DNA of 64,000 bases from Neoarius graeffei (GCF_027579695.1 NC_083577.1:61344741-61408740), one strand, 5' to 3'. Positions 22,681 to 34,945 are shown, counted from the first letter of the stretch. A program made the numbers and translations. The notes: generated from the letters alone by a model not told the origin.

Positions 22681-22858
22681 CATTCACTCGCTCATTCACA
22701 CCCAGGAGCAGTTTAGCTGGAGTAAGCTCCCACAGACATGTGGAGAACATGAGCAGAATCTTCACACAGACAGTATCCTGAGCCTAAGGTCAAACCCTAT
22801 AAGGCTCTGCTCACTGCAACATCCTGCCAGTGGGAGGTCAACAACCCAGTTTCTTTGA
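22506..22858 (-). mobile_element. V-SINE-like element, very old copy
   Basis: Minus-strand relative with TTCATCTTCTGTCACTATTC (3' side), GGAGCCTGTCCCTGGAACAC, CTTGGATGAGACACCAGTCC and a decayed GTGGAGAACATGAGCAGAAT core, interrupted by a CA microsatellite (about 22643-22677). It resembles a different V-SINE subfamily from the well-preserved copies. Confidence 0.7.
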
Positions 22859-23051
22859 TGAGGGTCTGAGTCAATATCCTTTTAAAATTTCTGGTTCAAC
22901 ATTATTTGTAACCAATCACTGCAATCTGATGTCACCAGTATGTGCCTTGAGCCCACAAATCCCCTCCAGAACTTATTAGTCATAAAGCTGTGTAGCTCTG
23001 CATTTCAGTCTATAAAATACAAATAAAAATAAAGAACAAAATCCATGATCT

Positions 23052-23110
23052 TGTTGTACGTCGCTCTGGATAAGAGCATCTGCTAAATGCCATGTAATGT
23101 AATGTAATGA
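23052..23110 (+). mobile_element. SINE/LINE 3' tail fragment
   Basis: GTACGTCGCTCTGGATAAGA then GCATCTGCTAAATGCCATGT and three or four TAATG units. This is the common fish retroposon 3' tail; the body of the element is not recognisable upstream. Confidence 0.75.
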
Positions 23111-24917
23111 TTAATTAGCTGTCCCTCTTTTATCATTCATTTACATAATAATGCTCAGTACTTTAGCTATCTAGACTGCTGAGGTAACACTGACACAATG
23201 TGTGTACAAAAACCAACATTAATTGCAATTAAATGTTTTTTTTTCAACAAGTAAACAAATTCAAAGTAATTATATGAACTGAAATGCAGAGGTCCACAGC
23301 TGCTTTCTGACTGGTGAATGTTGGAGAGACAGACGGATGGACACACACATACACTGGTCTTGCTGTGCTTGTGAAGAGCTTCTGACAATAAATAAATAAA
23401 TAAATAAGGGTCTGTCTCAGAAACTGGGTACTGTGGGGGTACCCCACTAAATATACTCACAGTCAATAAACTATATGGTTTTGAATGGTGATGTTGGTTT
23501 TAATTTGAAATAAAATGATGAAAGAAATAATACAGATAAAACTAAATCTTTGATGTGAATATTCAGAATTTGGCAAAAATTCTGCAAATTTGTGGGAAAA
23601 TGGTGGCTTGACCTGGGACATGATAAATGGTTGACTACATCGCATTCCCTTAAAAAGGTTGTAGTCCACTGAAAAGTCTACAGTTATCACTAATTGTATT
23701 TTAAGTTGTAACTTTATACACCTAAGGATTGGTGCGCTCACAGAATAATCATAACCGTAATAAAACATCATGCAAAATATTTGATCACCGTTGTAACTCC
23801 ATTTTCTGCAAAACCAATATGATCGTGTGTTTTGATTGAAACGGAAAGCTTCATGGTCAAGGTCACTACCTCACCAAAAGTAGTAACTTAAAATCACTAC
23901 GCCATATAAACATTTAGTTATAAATCTGCGATTTTGTTTTTTAAAACAAAAGCTGAAAGTTAGGTATAGAATATGTTTCTTACAGAATATGTTACAATGG
24001 TAGCTGGTCTTGTATGAATTTCTGAGCTATAAAATGAGTTGTGGTCTATTTTTTACCGTAGCGTGTTATTTGTGTGCGGGGAAGGACACACATTAACAAT
24101 TTGCATGTGTAGAATGGAATTTTCCACTCCAACAGTTAGTTGATCGTGCTTCCATTTGCGGTCTCTCTGTTACGCGGGTGATCTGTTTGGATGTTATCAC
24201 TGAAAAGGTGAGTTTTGACAGTTTTATTTTGTTTTAGTCTTGCAGTATAAGGTAATAGAATGTTTCTTTTTAATCTTACTTTCATATTTCGTAGTATTTG
24301 CGTATTTTTGGCCAATATTTTGCAACCATGGTCAATTAGATCCAACTTTTGATAGAATCTACGGCCAGTCATTTTGCCCCGCCCCCGCCTCACGCTCCAT
24401 CCGGTGCGGTAGTGATGTCCCGTTGCTCGCGCGCCGCAGCAGAGACCCGCACGACCTTCAGCCGGTACAGTCGCTGTTCTTTTACCACCGCCGTTATTCT
24501 CATCTTTCCGGGGTGTTCTTGATTTTTCCATTGTGTCCTATTTCGCCATATCAAATACCCAAACTGTATCATATTATTCATATTTAAGTGAATAATCAAT
24601 TCAGTCATCATAACTTGCCATTTTTAACCCAAGCAATCAAAAAGAAGAAATTTATTCAATATTTTCACTCATCTGTGAAGGGGGCTTTAATTCTTCATGA
24701 TGTAGTTATTTTATATGTAAATCAATTTTACAAAAGCATTTGAATTGTAATCAAAAAAAATTTTCCACAGTGGAGGCCAGATAAAGCAAGATACTATCTT
24801 TATTCTTATTAAACATGACAAAAGAAACATTGAGTGTTAGGCAAATGAAAAAAAAAAGTAAAATTAGAAAATTTATTTTTTGACCATAATGTCCCAAATG
24901 AGAGACCAGTTTATATA
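23111..24917. other. Unassigned DNA containing a CpG cluster
   Basis: AT-rich on both sides of a short CpG-rich patch. No coding exon is recognised; a 131-codon minus-strand frame (24531-24136) crosses the patch but shows no domain I know. The sequence could be part of an uncharacterised transposon, since many fish elements carry internal CpG-rich segments. Confidence 0.35.
24361..24495. promoter_or_regulatory. Isolated CpG-rich patch
   Basis: About 17 CpG dinucleotides in 135 bp, including CTCGCGCGCCGCAGC and GCCCCGCCCCCGCC (an Sp1-like site), in an otherwise AT-rich region. A splice-donor-like AAAAGGTGAGT occurs at about 24203-24213 upstream. It could be a promoter or first exon of a transcript, or a CpG-rich piece of a repeat. 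Nothing in the sequence decides between them. Confidence 0.3.
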
Positions 24918-25284
24918 TCCATTATCTGTAGCCACTTATCCTGTTCTACAGGGTCGCAGGCAAGCTGGAGCCTATCCCAGCTGACTATGGGTGAGAGGCG
25001 GGGTACACCCTGGATAAGTCACCAGGTCATCACAGGGCTGACACATAGAGACAAATAACCATTCACACTCACATTCACACCTACGCTCAATTTAGAGCCA
25101 CCAATTAACCTAACCTGCATGTCTTTGGACTGTGGGGAAAACCAGAGCACCCGGAGGAAACCCACGCAGACACGGGGAGAACATGCAAACTCCACACAGA
25201 AAGGCCCTCGCCGGCCACAGGGCTCAAACCCAGACCTTCTTGCTGTGAGGCGACAGCGCTAACCACTACACCACCGTGTCACCC
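24918..25284 (-). mobile_element. V-SINE-like element
   Basis: Full-length minus-strand copy. The tail (ATTATCTGTAGCCACTTATC) is at the left, then core (GCATGTCTTTGGACTGTGGG, CACGGGGAGAACATGC), then tRNA-like head (CGACAGCGCTAACCACTACA) at the right. The head abuts an inverted scrap of another head. Confidence 0.93.
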
Positions 25285-25310
25285 TATATTTGGGTGGCAC
25301 GGTGGTGTAA
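25265..25310. repeat. Head-to-head V-SINE palindrome
   Basis: ACTACACCACCGTGTCACCC (25265-25284) is followed after TATATTT by GGGTGGCACGGTGGTGTAAA: two SINE 5' ends in opposite orientation, with only about 19 bp of the second. The arms match at nearly every base. Confidence 0.9.
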
Positions 25311-25320
25311 ATCTAACTCA

Positions 25321-25322
<2 letters not shown>

Positions 25323-25386
<64 letters not shown>

Positions 25387-25560
25387 CAAACAAGTTAACA
25401 AACAAGCAAATAAATCAACACTCCAGTTTTTGCAAAATTAAAAAAAAAAAAATCCTTGAGGGGTCCAGCCAAATGTCCCCACAATGTCAAAATTGTCAGA
25501 TATTCCTATTTTTGTGAGGACATCTGGTCCCCATCAAGATATACCTAAAAACGTGTGTGC
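25323..25560. repeat. (TA)n array and GTCCCCACAA-type repeat
   Basis: About 31 TA units (25323-25384), then AT-rich spacer, then a single copy of the block seen at 19034 and 19355: GGGTCCAGCCAAATGTCCCC, ACAATGTCAAAATTGTCAGA and TTTTGTGAGGACATCTGGTC. Confidence 0.8.
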
Positions 25561-26136
25561 ATTCACTCACATGCACACACACGCACGCATGCTTGTGCAC
25601 ACATACTTAGGCACCCTACCAAGATACTTGCTAAGTGGCATTAGCACTCTGGCATTCTGCTAGACTCACTCATGCTTCCTTTTCTCTTAAAGGTCATCAC
25701 ACCTACTCAAGAGGCTCCAATTGACTTTAGAGTGCATTATAAAACTGCTTCTAAAAAGACAGATTCTTAAAATTTACACTAAAATCTCTGACCAACGACT
25801 ATATTGCATTTATTCATACTGAACACAATAAACCAAATGGAAATGTCATTACGATGAAAAAATACAAGTTAAGCAAATGAGGTGAATAAATAGCTAAATA
25901 AATATATTAGTGTGGTTAAGGGCGAGATAGTTGTGGTGTAATTAACTGGAGAGCGGTGGCTTGTGGAAGCTTAAATCGGAGCAGGTAATTTGTATAAGGC
26001 CATGCAGTGGGACAAGAGCTCATGGCAGAGTGCACTAGATGCTATTTCCTATCACGCAATGCCATAAAGGCATGACAAACATGGCCTTAATCATCTTTTA
26101 CAAGCAGAGATGCGCGGGGGGCAGCCAATGGCTGGA

Positions 26137-26139
<3 letters not shown>
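25561..26139. other. Unassigned DNA; possible conserved non-coding stretch
   Basis: No gene recognised. The part from 25880 to 26100 contains GTGTAATTAACTGGAG, GGTAATTTGTATAAGGC and GGCCTTAATCATC words and looks like low-repeat DNA, a possible regulatory element by composition only. Confidence 0.25.
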
Positions 26140-26179
<40 letters not shown>

Positions 26180-26338
26180 GTTAAAGACTACCTCTGAAAC
26201 ATCACTTGTCTTGCCAGGCTTTGATCTCCCCACCGCAATTACACTAACATCCCAACGAGCATCCAGTCGCCAAACCAACAGACTTCAAACATGCACATGT
26301 ACAAATTCTCACACACATGCCCTCTACTGTACTACCAC

Positions 26339-26369
<31 letters not shown>

Positions 26370-26439
26370 AAAGTGTCTCCAACAGAGAGAATGAGAATGA
26401 AAGGCAGCTGTATTGGTTCTCTGATCCCTGCATTAATTA

Positions 26440-26519
<80 letters not shown>
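26140..26519. repeat. Cluster of (GA)n, (AC)n and (TG)n microsatellites
   Basis: GA array at 26140-26176, AC array at about 26337-26368 and a TG array of about 39 units at 26441-26519, separated by short unique spacers. Confidence 0.95.
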
Positions 26520-26522
<3 letters not shown>

Positions 26523-27162
26523 CTTCCTCATTGGAGTAGGGGGTCACTGCGGTGTGTTGTGGTAAATTGATGCACTAGTGAATGTTTAGAGCAGCAGTAA
26601 CAGTGGTTGAGGTTTCGACAGCAAACCCCTGACTTCCTGTCAGCCCTCATGCTCTGGAGCAAGATAAACCGATATTAGGGAGCATCTTTAACAGAAGAGC
26701 AGTTTAAAATATTAGAAGAGATAGACAAGTTCATGTACAATATCCTTACAAAAAATACCCCCCCACACACACACACACAACTGAGTAATCATAATATTCT
26801 TGCTCCTTTCTTTAAAATGTGCAGTCAACAAATGAGCAATGCAACAACAAAGCATGTTGTAAATCATTTTATTTCGACTGGTTTAACAGATTTATTTTAC
26901 GACAAGATTTTCCATGTCAATTATTCACTATTCTCTACACAAATAACAATAATAAAAAAAGAATAAAGTGACAAAATTGAGAAAAATCACAGTTCTTCCA
27001 AAACCAATCTCTTCAGATTCAGCTCCAGTCAACTCAGATTCATGGCTCTACAAGCCCTTAAGCAAGCAATCAGGCAAGCGTCTGAGCGTCTGAGGGAGGG
27101 AAATGCTTTCTCTATCATTTTGCTACTCGATGCAGGATTCTCTGAGGCATCCAGGTCACATA
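26520..27162. other. Unassigned DNA
   Basis: No gene or known element is seen. A short CA run lies at 26760-26780. Confidence 0.4.
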
Positions 27163-28532
27163 CAGTACTAGTCAAAATTTGGACACACCTACTCATTCAT
27201 AGGTTTTTCTGTATTTGACTATTTTCTACATTCTAGAACAATACTGAAGACATCAAAACTATGAAATTACATATGGAACATGTATAGAATTATGTGCTAA
27301 ACAAAAAAGTGTTAAAAAAAAACATGTTTCATATTTTAGATTCTTCAGCCAGTGTTTACCTTGATGACGCTTTGCACACTATTGGCATTTTCTTAACCAG
27401 CTTCATGAGGTAGTCACCTGGAATGCTTTTCAATTAGCAGGTGTTTCATCAAAAGTTAATTAGCGCAATTTCTTGCCTTCTTAATGCATTTGAGATCAAA
27501 CAGTAAATAGTAAATAATAAAAATACAGTCAATAGCCGTATTCTACAACTGTAGTAATCCATATTATATCAAGAAGCACTCAACTAAGTAAAGAGAAACA
27601 ACACTATCATCACTTTAAAATGATGAAGTGTCTTTTAATTAATAAAAATAAGGAAAAAACACTGAATTAGAAGGCAGGGGGGAACCGTCAGGGCCTTCTA
27701 TTCCTTCAGAGAAGGCCCAAACATATCAGCATTTCAAATGTTATATTTAATTTCTTTCATTTTTCAATTGCTTTCATTCTTTCATAATCTCATTATAATT
27801 ATTGCCTTCTAATTCTAATTTGGTCTCATTTTCCATCAGATTTGCTTCAGAAATGAAAGGGTTACTGTCCTGAAAACATTAAAATTGAGTTATCCAATGA
27901 GATTTTTTTATTTGTTGTCTCTAGACCAAGAAGAGTTTAGAGCTGGCTCACTCATTGGTTAGGACTTCATTGCCAGGACAGAAGGCCACCAGTGTATGTT
28001 TATGTAGGAAGTGGCAGATGAATTCACCAATCAGATTTTGATTTATAGTGGGAAGGACCAGAAATTTATTGCCCTCAGCCTTCTTGAAGGCCAACGTGAG
28101 CTTAACTGCGAGTCAGCACCGTCAGCTCATCAGTGAAGTCACCTTCCAGCTGGTGTAGCGTTCATCGGTAGTGTTAGCGAATGCTAATAAAGCGGTCAAG
28201 CCAGTGTTATCGAGAGCAAGTAGCACAGGCTAATGACTGAGAAACTAAGATTTCTGTCTTCAGACTCTTCTTCCACGCAAACTCACCATAGTATTTTTCA
28301 CTCAATCTTAAGTATTCATTTCTTGATGTAATTTACTTAGTTAGTTTTAAAATCAACATCGACAACTACACACAACAGAGCCACCTGGCAGCCTGCTGCT
28401 AATCCCTTGCAAAATCCTTTGCCCTGTTGCTTTTTTGGTGTGTCTGGCTAAGGTTTGGCTGAGCTGAAGTCCCAGCTCTAATAGTAATGGTTCGCCACTG
28501 TTAGAAGATGTGTCCAAACTTTAATGACACTG
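27163..28532 (-). mobile_element. Tc1-like MITE, 'CAGTCAAAAGTTTGGACA' family, split by a hAT-like element
   Basis: TA flanks (27161-27162 and 28533-28534). Left end CAGTACTAGTCAAAATTTGG, right end TCCAAACTTTAATGACACTG. The order of internal blocks (GGTAGTCACCTGGAATGCTT, GCGCAATTTCTTGCCTTCTT) is reversed compared with the copy at 21440. Without the 826-bp insertion the element is about 540 bp. The host element is decayed, so the insertion is not recent in absolute terms. Confidence 0.88.
27675..28500. mobile_element. Non-autonomous hAT-like element
   Basis: 826 bp with inverted ends CAGGGGGGAACCGTCAGGGC (left) and, read inward from the right, CAGTGGCGAACCATTACTAT. These share CAGNGGNGAACC. 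The flanks are an 8-bp duplication, TTAGAAGG (27667-27674) and TTAGAAGA (28501-28508). CAG-starting ends and 8-bp target duplications are hallmarks of the hAT superfamily. No transposase frame is seen. Confidence 0.85.
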
Positions 28533-28534
28533 TA

Positions 28535-29528
28535 GAAGAGTAAGGTCTTCAGTCTTCTTTGAGTTGGATTAGATACTAGAAGATACACGATTTCACAGCC
28601 AACTTTGTGCACAGTGCAGGAGACGTGTAATAATCACACTGGTAGTGGTGTTAAAGAATGTCTACAGCAGTCTATGCTCAACACACAGAGAAAAAAACTA
28701 TAAAGGTTTTTGTTTGTTTTTTTCTCAGTCACAAATCTGAGTTATATACACAAAGCTACATATATACAGTTTTAGACCTGACAAAAAATGCTGCCATTAA
28801 ATTCCAAATGCACAGCTTAAGGCACGCATGGCTCTCTCCATATCTGTCAACCTTGTTCACATTAAAGACTTGGACTGTAATTTATCTTGTTGTTTGCGCT
28901 GCTTGGTCATTCGTTATGTCATCACTTCTACTGTGAGAGAGAGAGACTCAGGTAGGGCTGGCGACGGCCAAATGGCAGCATGGCGTCTCTGAGGCTGACT
29001 GCCTCCATTAGTGAGCCGAGAGCTGCATTTATTGTCCAATTAGAGGCAAGCAGATCTACCTGTAATCACCTGGTACAGGTGTGAGCTTCATTCTGCTGCT
29101 TCGGCCATAGGAAGCCACTCATTGGCTGTCAAAGTTCAACACTTTGATCTCAGCATTGTTCAAGCCAGAGCGCCTCGAGCCACTCCGGCTTTGAGACACA
29201 CTCATGCACTCCAAAGGCTAAAGGAAGAGATTTATTGCCCGTCATGCAACTTGAAGCACACAGACTCACAAATACGCACATGCACGCTACATGGAAGAGA
29301 AGACTTTTCATTGGTGACTGATCATCTAGCAGTCATGAATCACCTGATTTATGTTGCGGTGGATGATGCAGACAGAGAGACTCTGAGGAGTGGCATGAGG
29401 AGTCATACGGAAACAACTTCCTTCGTTTGACATTGCTACCAGCCAGAAAACCAAGCTGCTTAATTGTAAACACAAATAGCAAAGATGTTTATTCACTTCT
29501 CAACTACAGAGCATATGTATGCTGGATA
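28535..29528. other. Unassigned DNA; possible conserved non-coding stretch 28950-29110
   Basis: No coding exon recognised; a 102-codon plus frame at 29122-29430 has no known domain. The part from 28950 to 29110 (GCATTTATTGTCCAATTAGA, CTGTAATCACCTGGTACAGG) resembles enhancer-like DNA by composition. Confidence 0.3.
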
Positions 29529-29530
29529 TA

Positions 29531-30071
29531 CAATACTCTGCAAAAGTCTTAGGCACATGTAAAAAAATGCTGTAGACTAAAAATGGCTTAAAAATAATGA
29601 AATTAAATGTTTCAACATTAACAAAATACTATAAACAGCAGTAAGCCATAATAAATGAAACAAAGTCAATATTTGGTGTGAGAAAACCCTTTGCTTTAAA
29701 AAAAAAGCAGTCTCAGGTACAATGAGTGTAATTTTATAAGGAAATGAGCTGTCAGTTTTACTGAGCATCTTACAGAACCAGCCACAGTTCTTCTGGACAC
29801 TTTGACTGTCACACTCGCTTCTTAATTTTGCAGCAAAACCCAGTAACCTTCATTATGTTTTCTTTTTTTTATCTGAAAAGTGGTGTCTTATGTAATATGC
29901 TGCTCAGATACACACTTTTCCCCCCTGTAACATTTAATTTTGTGCTGGAAAACGAATCTTTGGAACTCTAAAATGTTTTTATACTGACTTGATAATGTAG
30001 AATTCATAAAATAGAAATATATAAAGTTTGTATGAAAAAAAGGGGGTGCCTAAGACTTTTGCACAGTACTG
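29531..30071 (-). mobile_element. Tc1-like MITE, 'GCAAAAGTCTTAGGCA' family
   Basis: 541 bp flanked by TA (29529-29530 and 30072-30073). Ends CAATACTCTGCAAAAGTCTT and AAGACTTTTGCACAGTACTG are inverted. Same family as 47940-48448 (opposite orientation) and the truncated copy at 6326. Non-coding. Confidence 0.92.
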
Positions 30072-30073
30072 TA

Positions 30074-32371
30074 CACATATAGTGAACAAAAGCATGGGTT
30101 GACTATTTGGGAGTAAATGTATTTCATAATTTAAAAAAATAAGAACTTATAAAAAGTATGAAATATTATATTATTAGGCCATTTTCAGTTATTTTTTTAA
30201 AGCAAAACAAAAAGGCTTCTTCTTTTCAATGCATGACACAGAGAACAGCATGAATTGATTGCATATCAGGAGGAATATCAAGAGGTGACACTCTCTGAAG
30301 GAAACATATGATGTCAAATCTGAAAATTGAGATTTAATTTGTGCCTCCATTAATAGCTATGCATTCCTGAATCATAAATATGTTTTAGGGAAAAATTTAT
30401 TATTTCATAACATTTAAATGATATTTATACTAGTTTTTGATACATCACTGAATATCAGTGAACTTTTGGGACATAGGCCTAGTGTTTTGAACTCAGTAGT
30501 TTGTCTCCGCATGTGTGTGTGTGTGTGTGTGTGTGTGCACGCACACGTGCTGGTGACATTGGAATAAACCGGACCATTTACACTAGAAGAACGCTATAAA
30601 ACAAGGAGACACTGTGGCGGCACATAATTCTGTATGAAGTCATTATTAAAGGAAGTGAAGTCGTTTCCTGCTGGTGATGAGACACAGATGAGCCAATCAC
30701 AGGCAGGTATATAGTTATAGTTATAAGCATCTGATAGACATCATGGCAGTGGTGAGAACTCTGGGCAAATCCAGCCTTCAACTGTGAGCTAAAATGTAAA
30801 AAGCTTATGTTTATCTTGACATTTCAGGTTCATGTAGTATAATGCTTTTTAATACAATCTGTAATATTGTATAACACTTTCTGCAGAATGTGTCCAATAC
30901 CTGTAAAGAAAAAAAAACACAATAAGACACAATGATGTATTCACAATGGTTAAATAATGTGTATGTGAATGGTATATAATGTGAATGGTTAAATAAGTCA
31001 GTTCTCTGACCCATAAGCTTTTGGGGATGAGAACCTTTTCACTCAGATACAGCATAAGAATGGAAAAGAAAATATTTTACCTGTGATGCCTTTCTGAGCT
31101 GTAAGAGTACTTCAAAAAGTCATTTCCTTTGAGTAATTGGCATCTGCCATGTGATTTGAATTACCATGTTGACTTCCAGTCAACAAATATTTATTTTTTT
31201 TTAAATGGTCTTTGATATCGTAAGAAATTTAGACATTTTAATGGGGAATAGGAAACATGTGGCTACAGAACTATAATGAAGTACAGAATACCGAGCAGGG
31301 ATGGCTCAGTGTGGTGAGATCGAGTCACTCTTAAGGCAACTAAACAAGAGAAACACTATAACATGTGGTATAGCTCCAGGCCTTACATAGCTCTCCTATA
31401 ATATAGTGACATTTAGCTAATGAGAGCGGTGAGCAAACACATGTATGTACCACCTTATTTTTTTAAATAAAAACTATTTCTGGACTTCCATAACTTCATA
31501 AATGTCTAAATTAACTATTTAAAATATATGACTTACAGAGGTAAAAACATGAATTAATAACCACATTATGTCATATAATGATGTGATATAATGATAGAAT
31601 GTGAGCAGCGGTACTGTATTTTTATGAGGTGAGATGCCGGGCTCGTGTAGTTTGTGTAAGACAATCTATTATGTGTGTTAAACTACAAACATTTAGATCT
31701 GTTCGAGACATAGCGAAGAGCTGTTCTCTAAAATGAGGATTTTTCAAACCCTCAACCAAACAGCCTCCCCCCTCCCCTTGAGGGTCACGCTGGGAGAAAA
31801 ATCGAGGCCAAGCCAAAAGAAAATGTTGTCTCGGCTCGGCAGGAGTGCCTATAAACCCTTCAGATCAGTATCAACACAGATGTCATTAGTTTGCTCAAAA
31901 ATAATACAGAAAATATCCCTAAAAGCACACCATGCACTTGAGCTGGTGATTTGCAGAGCAGAGACTTTGCTCCAAACTGGAGATTTTGCTTCAAGCACCA
32001 ATGATATGACCGGACACAGGACCATGAATATTTTTAAGTGAAGATTAAAGAACTACCTCCTTTCTGTTCTGCTGGGGACAGTGGCGAACATGGTCCTTTT
32101 CATCTGAAGGCCGGTGCTTGATTCTGCACATTATGTCCTGTTTGGGATTAGAGGTGAATGAAGAAGCAGCCATTAAAGAAGATGAAACAGAATATAAAAA
32201 CAGCAGGATCCTGGGTAATTATTTCCTAAATGCACGGCATGCTGATACAGTACTGAACAATGCTGCTCACTTGGCTGTGCACAGCACAGAGGGGCCAGGA
32301 GCATAACAGGAATCACACACACAAATACGCATGTACCTAAACAGCTAAAGTGCACGTTTGTACATATATAT
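30074..32371. other. Unassigned DNA
   Basis: Mostly AT-rich, no gene recognised. A GT array is at 30511-30537. The stretches 30570-30790 and 31720-32310 look low-repeat but show no exon with recognisable domain. Confidence 0.4.
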
Positions 32372-32400
32372 ATATACACACACCTGCAGAGAAAAGAAGG

Positions 32401-32437
<37 letters not shown>
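32372..32437. repeat. Short (TA)n(CA)n and (GA)n microsatellites
   Basis: ATATATATATATACACACAC followed after a short spacer by about 15 GA units. Confidence 0.85.
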
Positions 32438-32440
<3 letters not shown>

Positions 32441-33565
32441 AACATACTTATGCATTTGTTAAATTCAGAAAATTTACAGTTCTACACCTTCAACACATGT
32501 ACTAATTCTCTTTAAATGTTAACTGGGTTTGAATAAGGGGCTTTGAATAAAAAGATTAAGGAGCAGTGGAAGTTATTGTTAAGGCTTCAGTTCCCCCCTG
32601 GTTCTCTGCAGTGTACTGTCAGACAGACTATATGCTACAGTAAGGTATTAATTAACAGTCCTGTAGAAGCAGGTCTCAGATGTGCACAGTGCTGCTCGGA
32701 GCTGTTGTGGCTTAAGACTACAGGCGTGTGCGAGTCGTGAAAGGCTCTGGAAGCAGGAATGGGTGGGAAATAGGGGAGGGAGCCAGTTATAAAATTTGCA
32801 ATAAAGAAATTGAGCCTATTATTGTTGATGCAGCTCTGCAGAAATTAGCGGAACACATTCTTTTTGTTCCTGTCAACTTAACCTCCCCCTTCGTAAAAAA
32901 ATAAAAAATAAAAAAGAGCCCTCCTCCAGCCCCTGAAACAGCCCTCTCCCTCCCTTCTTCCCCTCCTCCATCCTCCCCTTCTCCCCTCAGCCCTTCCCTG
33001 CACTTCACAATCCCTTGCTTCTTTTGAAATGAAGAGGAAAGGAAGGCTGCTGCTGCCTCAATTACACAAAGGCTCAGTGATCCCCGGCTGGCTGCATTCA
33101 CTCTCCCCTCAGCCCTCTCTGCAGGAATTCTAAAAGACTTTTAGCCACGTGGGCCGAACATGGGCCACCCTCCTTCTCCCTCTCTCTCCCGTCCTCACTC
33201 CTTCTGTCTCTCTCCCTTTCTCACTCCAAACTAGCTCCCTCTCAGTCTTTTCTAATGCTCTCTCTCTCTCTCCCTCTCAGAGAAATTAATCATGTGTGAA
33301 ATGGAAACAGCAAACTGGTGGTGACACAGGCTGAACCCGTGCCAGGTTGCGCTCATCAGCTAGCAGACACAGTGCAGCATCGCTCTGCTAGGCAGGTGTT
33401 AATAAAAGACACACATCCTCTCACACGCATACACTGATGAACAAACACACAAACCCACCCACGTGCAACCAGGAACTTGGGAATTCTGAAGGGATTTAAG
33501 CTGTTTTATTGTTTGCAATGGACTGAGTCTTCACCTCTCAGTGGACAGCAGCTCTGAAACAAGCA

Positions 33566-33598
<33 letters not shown>

Positions 33599-34406
33599 TT
33601 TTCTTTATTTTAGTTCTCCCTCCATGTTATCTCTAATGGACTGGTGTGACCAACACAAATACCCTCTAATTTGACTTTGAATACAGAAGCTTTGTATGGT
33701 GCTGTAATTGGACGTATTATAATAAATAGCTGTGAATGCATTATCAGCACATTCAGGTCAGTAATTAACGAATCTGCTCACGCCTCATCGCACACAATCA
33801 GCTCTGACATCGGGCACGTCACACTTTTCAATCAACTTAACAGAGGCTTTGGCTGATGTGAAACTGTATACACACATAGAGCATGCACTAATACATTAAT
33901 TATAGACATGCACATCTGTCCAGTAGGAAAAGTTGCTGAAATATGGCAAAAAATAAGTTGCACGCACTGAGATCATCGTTTATGAAAACTCACAAGATTA
34001 GTAACTATTGATGAAGCCTCTTAACGTTATAGAAAGATGTGCAAAGTCCATAGAAGAAGTAATGCATACAGTTTGAAGATTATACAGAGGAAACAGTATG
34101 AAAGATGTTCTCTGTTGCAGGCTTTTTCATTTCTTCCTAGATGCCAGTCAGCTGAATGTACTAAATCTCTCTTTCACTCTTTAAGAAATTAATCACTCCT
34201 ACTCCCCCTTTCCTCCTGAACTGCCTTTGATAGGCTCTTTTCTTCAGCATCTAAAAGAGGCCCTTCCATAGATTTCTATTGGCACCAAGCACATACAACA
34301 TTCGGCAAGAAGTAATGTAGATCATTTTTATTCATTGCCTCAAATTGTCTGCAATTATGTGCGTCAGTGGCCACCTGCTTGTCCTGAATGGCGTCGGGTC
34401 TGGTGG

Positions 34407-34410
<4 letters not shown>
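32438..34410. other. Unassigned DNA with pyrimidine-rich tract and possible conserved non-coding parts
   Basis: A strongly pyrimidine-rich stretch runs from about 32920 to 33290 (CTCCTCCATCCTCCCCTTCT and similar). The part around 33660-33860 (GGTGCTGTAATTGGACGTAT, CAGTAATTAACGAATCTGC) carries homeodomain-type TAATTA/TAATTG words and no repeat similarity, so it is a candidate regulatory element by composition. A GT array is at 33567-33597. No exon is recognised. Confidence 0.3.
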
Positions 34411-34488
<78 letters not shown>

Positions 34489-34550
34489 CTTATGTGTGTG
34501 TGTGAGAGAGCTTATGTGTGTGCGCGTGTGTGTGCGAGGAAGATTACACT
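34411..34550. repeat. (TG)n microsatellite with degenerate 3' part
   Basis: About 36 uninterrupted TG units to 34482, then imperfect TG/GCG repeats. Confidence 0.95.
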
Positions 34551-34945
34551 AACAGGGGCTATGCAGGGCCCCCAGTCGCAGGTGAAATGGCCTTCTTGTT
34601 AGGATAATGAGCGGTCAGGGTTTGCGTGTGCCCAGCCTCAAATGGGGTGGCTGAAAAGCAGGATTAGCTGTCCCAGCCCCCACCTGCACACGCTTTCCGC
34701 TACTGTCTACAAACGGGGTCACAGCAGACGCTGCCCTCAACATGGCTAACACACGACCTAACACAGGCTGGGGTTTTTATCTGTGCATTTAAAGACGTGA
34801 GAGACAAACCGGCTGAACACAAACAGACTAAGATGCAGGCACACACCTAGGGAAGCTTGTACTGCTTCATTACACCCACAACATCTGAGCTACTGTCACA
34901 GTGACACATACAATTGGGTATCGTAAAACCACCATGCTGTAGAGT
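34551..34945. other. Unassigned DNA
   Basis: G+C-richer than its surroundings, no exon or repeat recognised. Confidence 0.4.

Noticed and set aside
24136-24587. Coding first exon across the CpG patch
   Set aside because: Open frames exist on both strands but neither has a recognisable domain; kept only as a possible regulatory patch.
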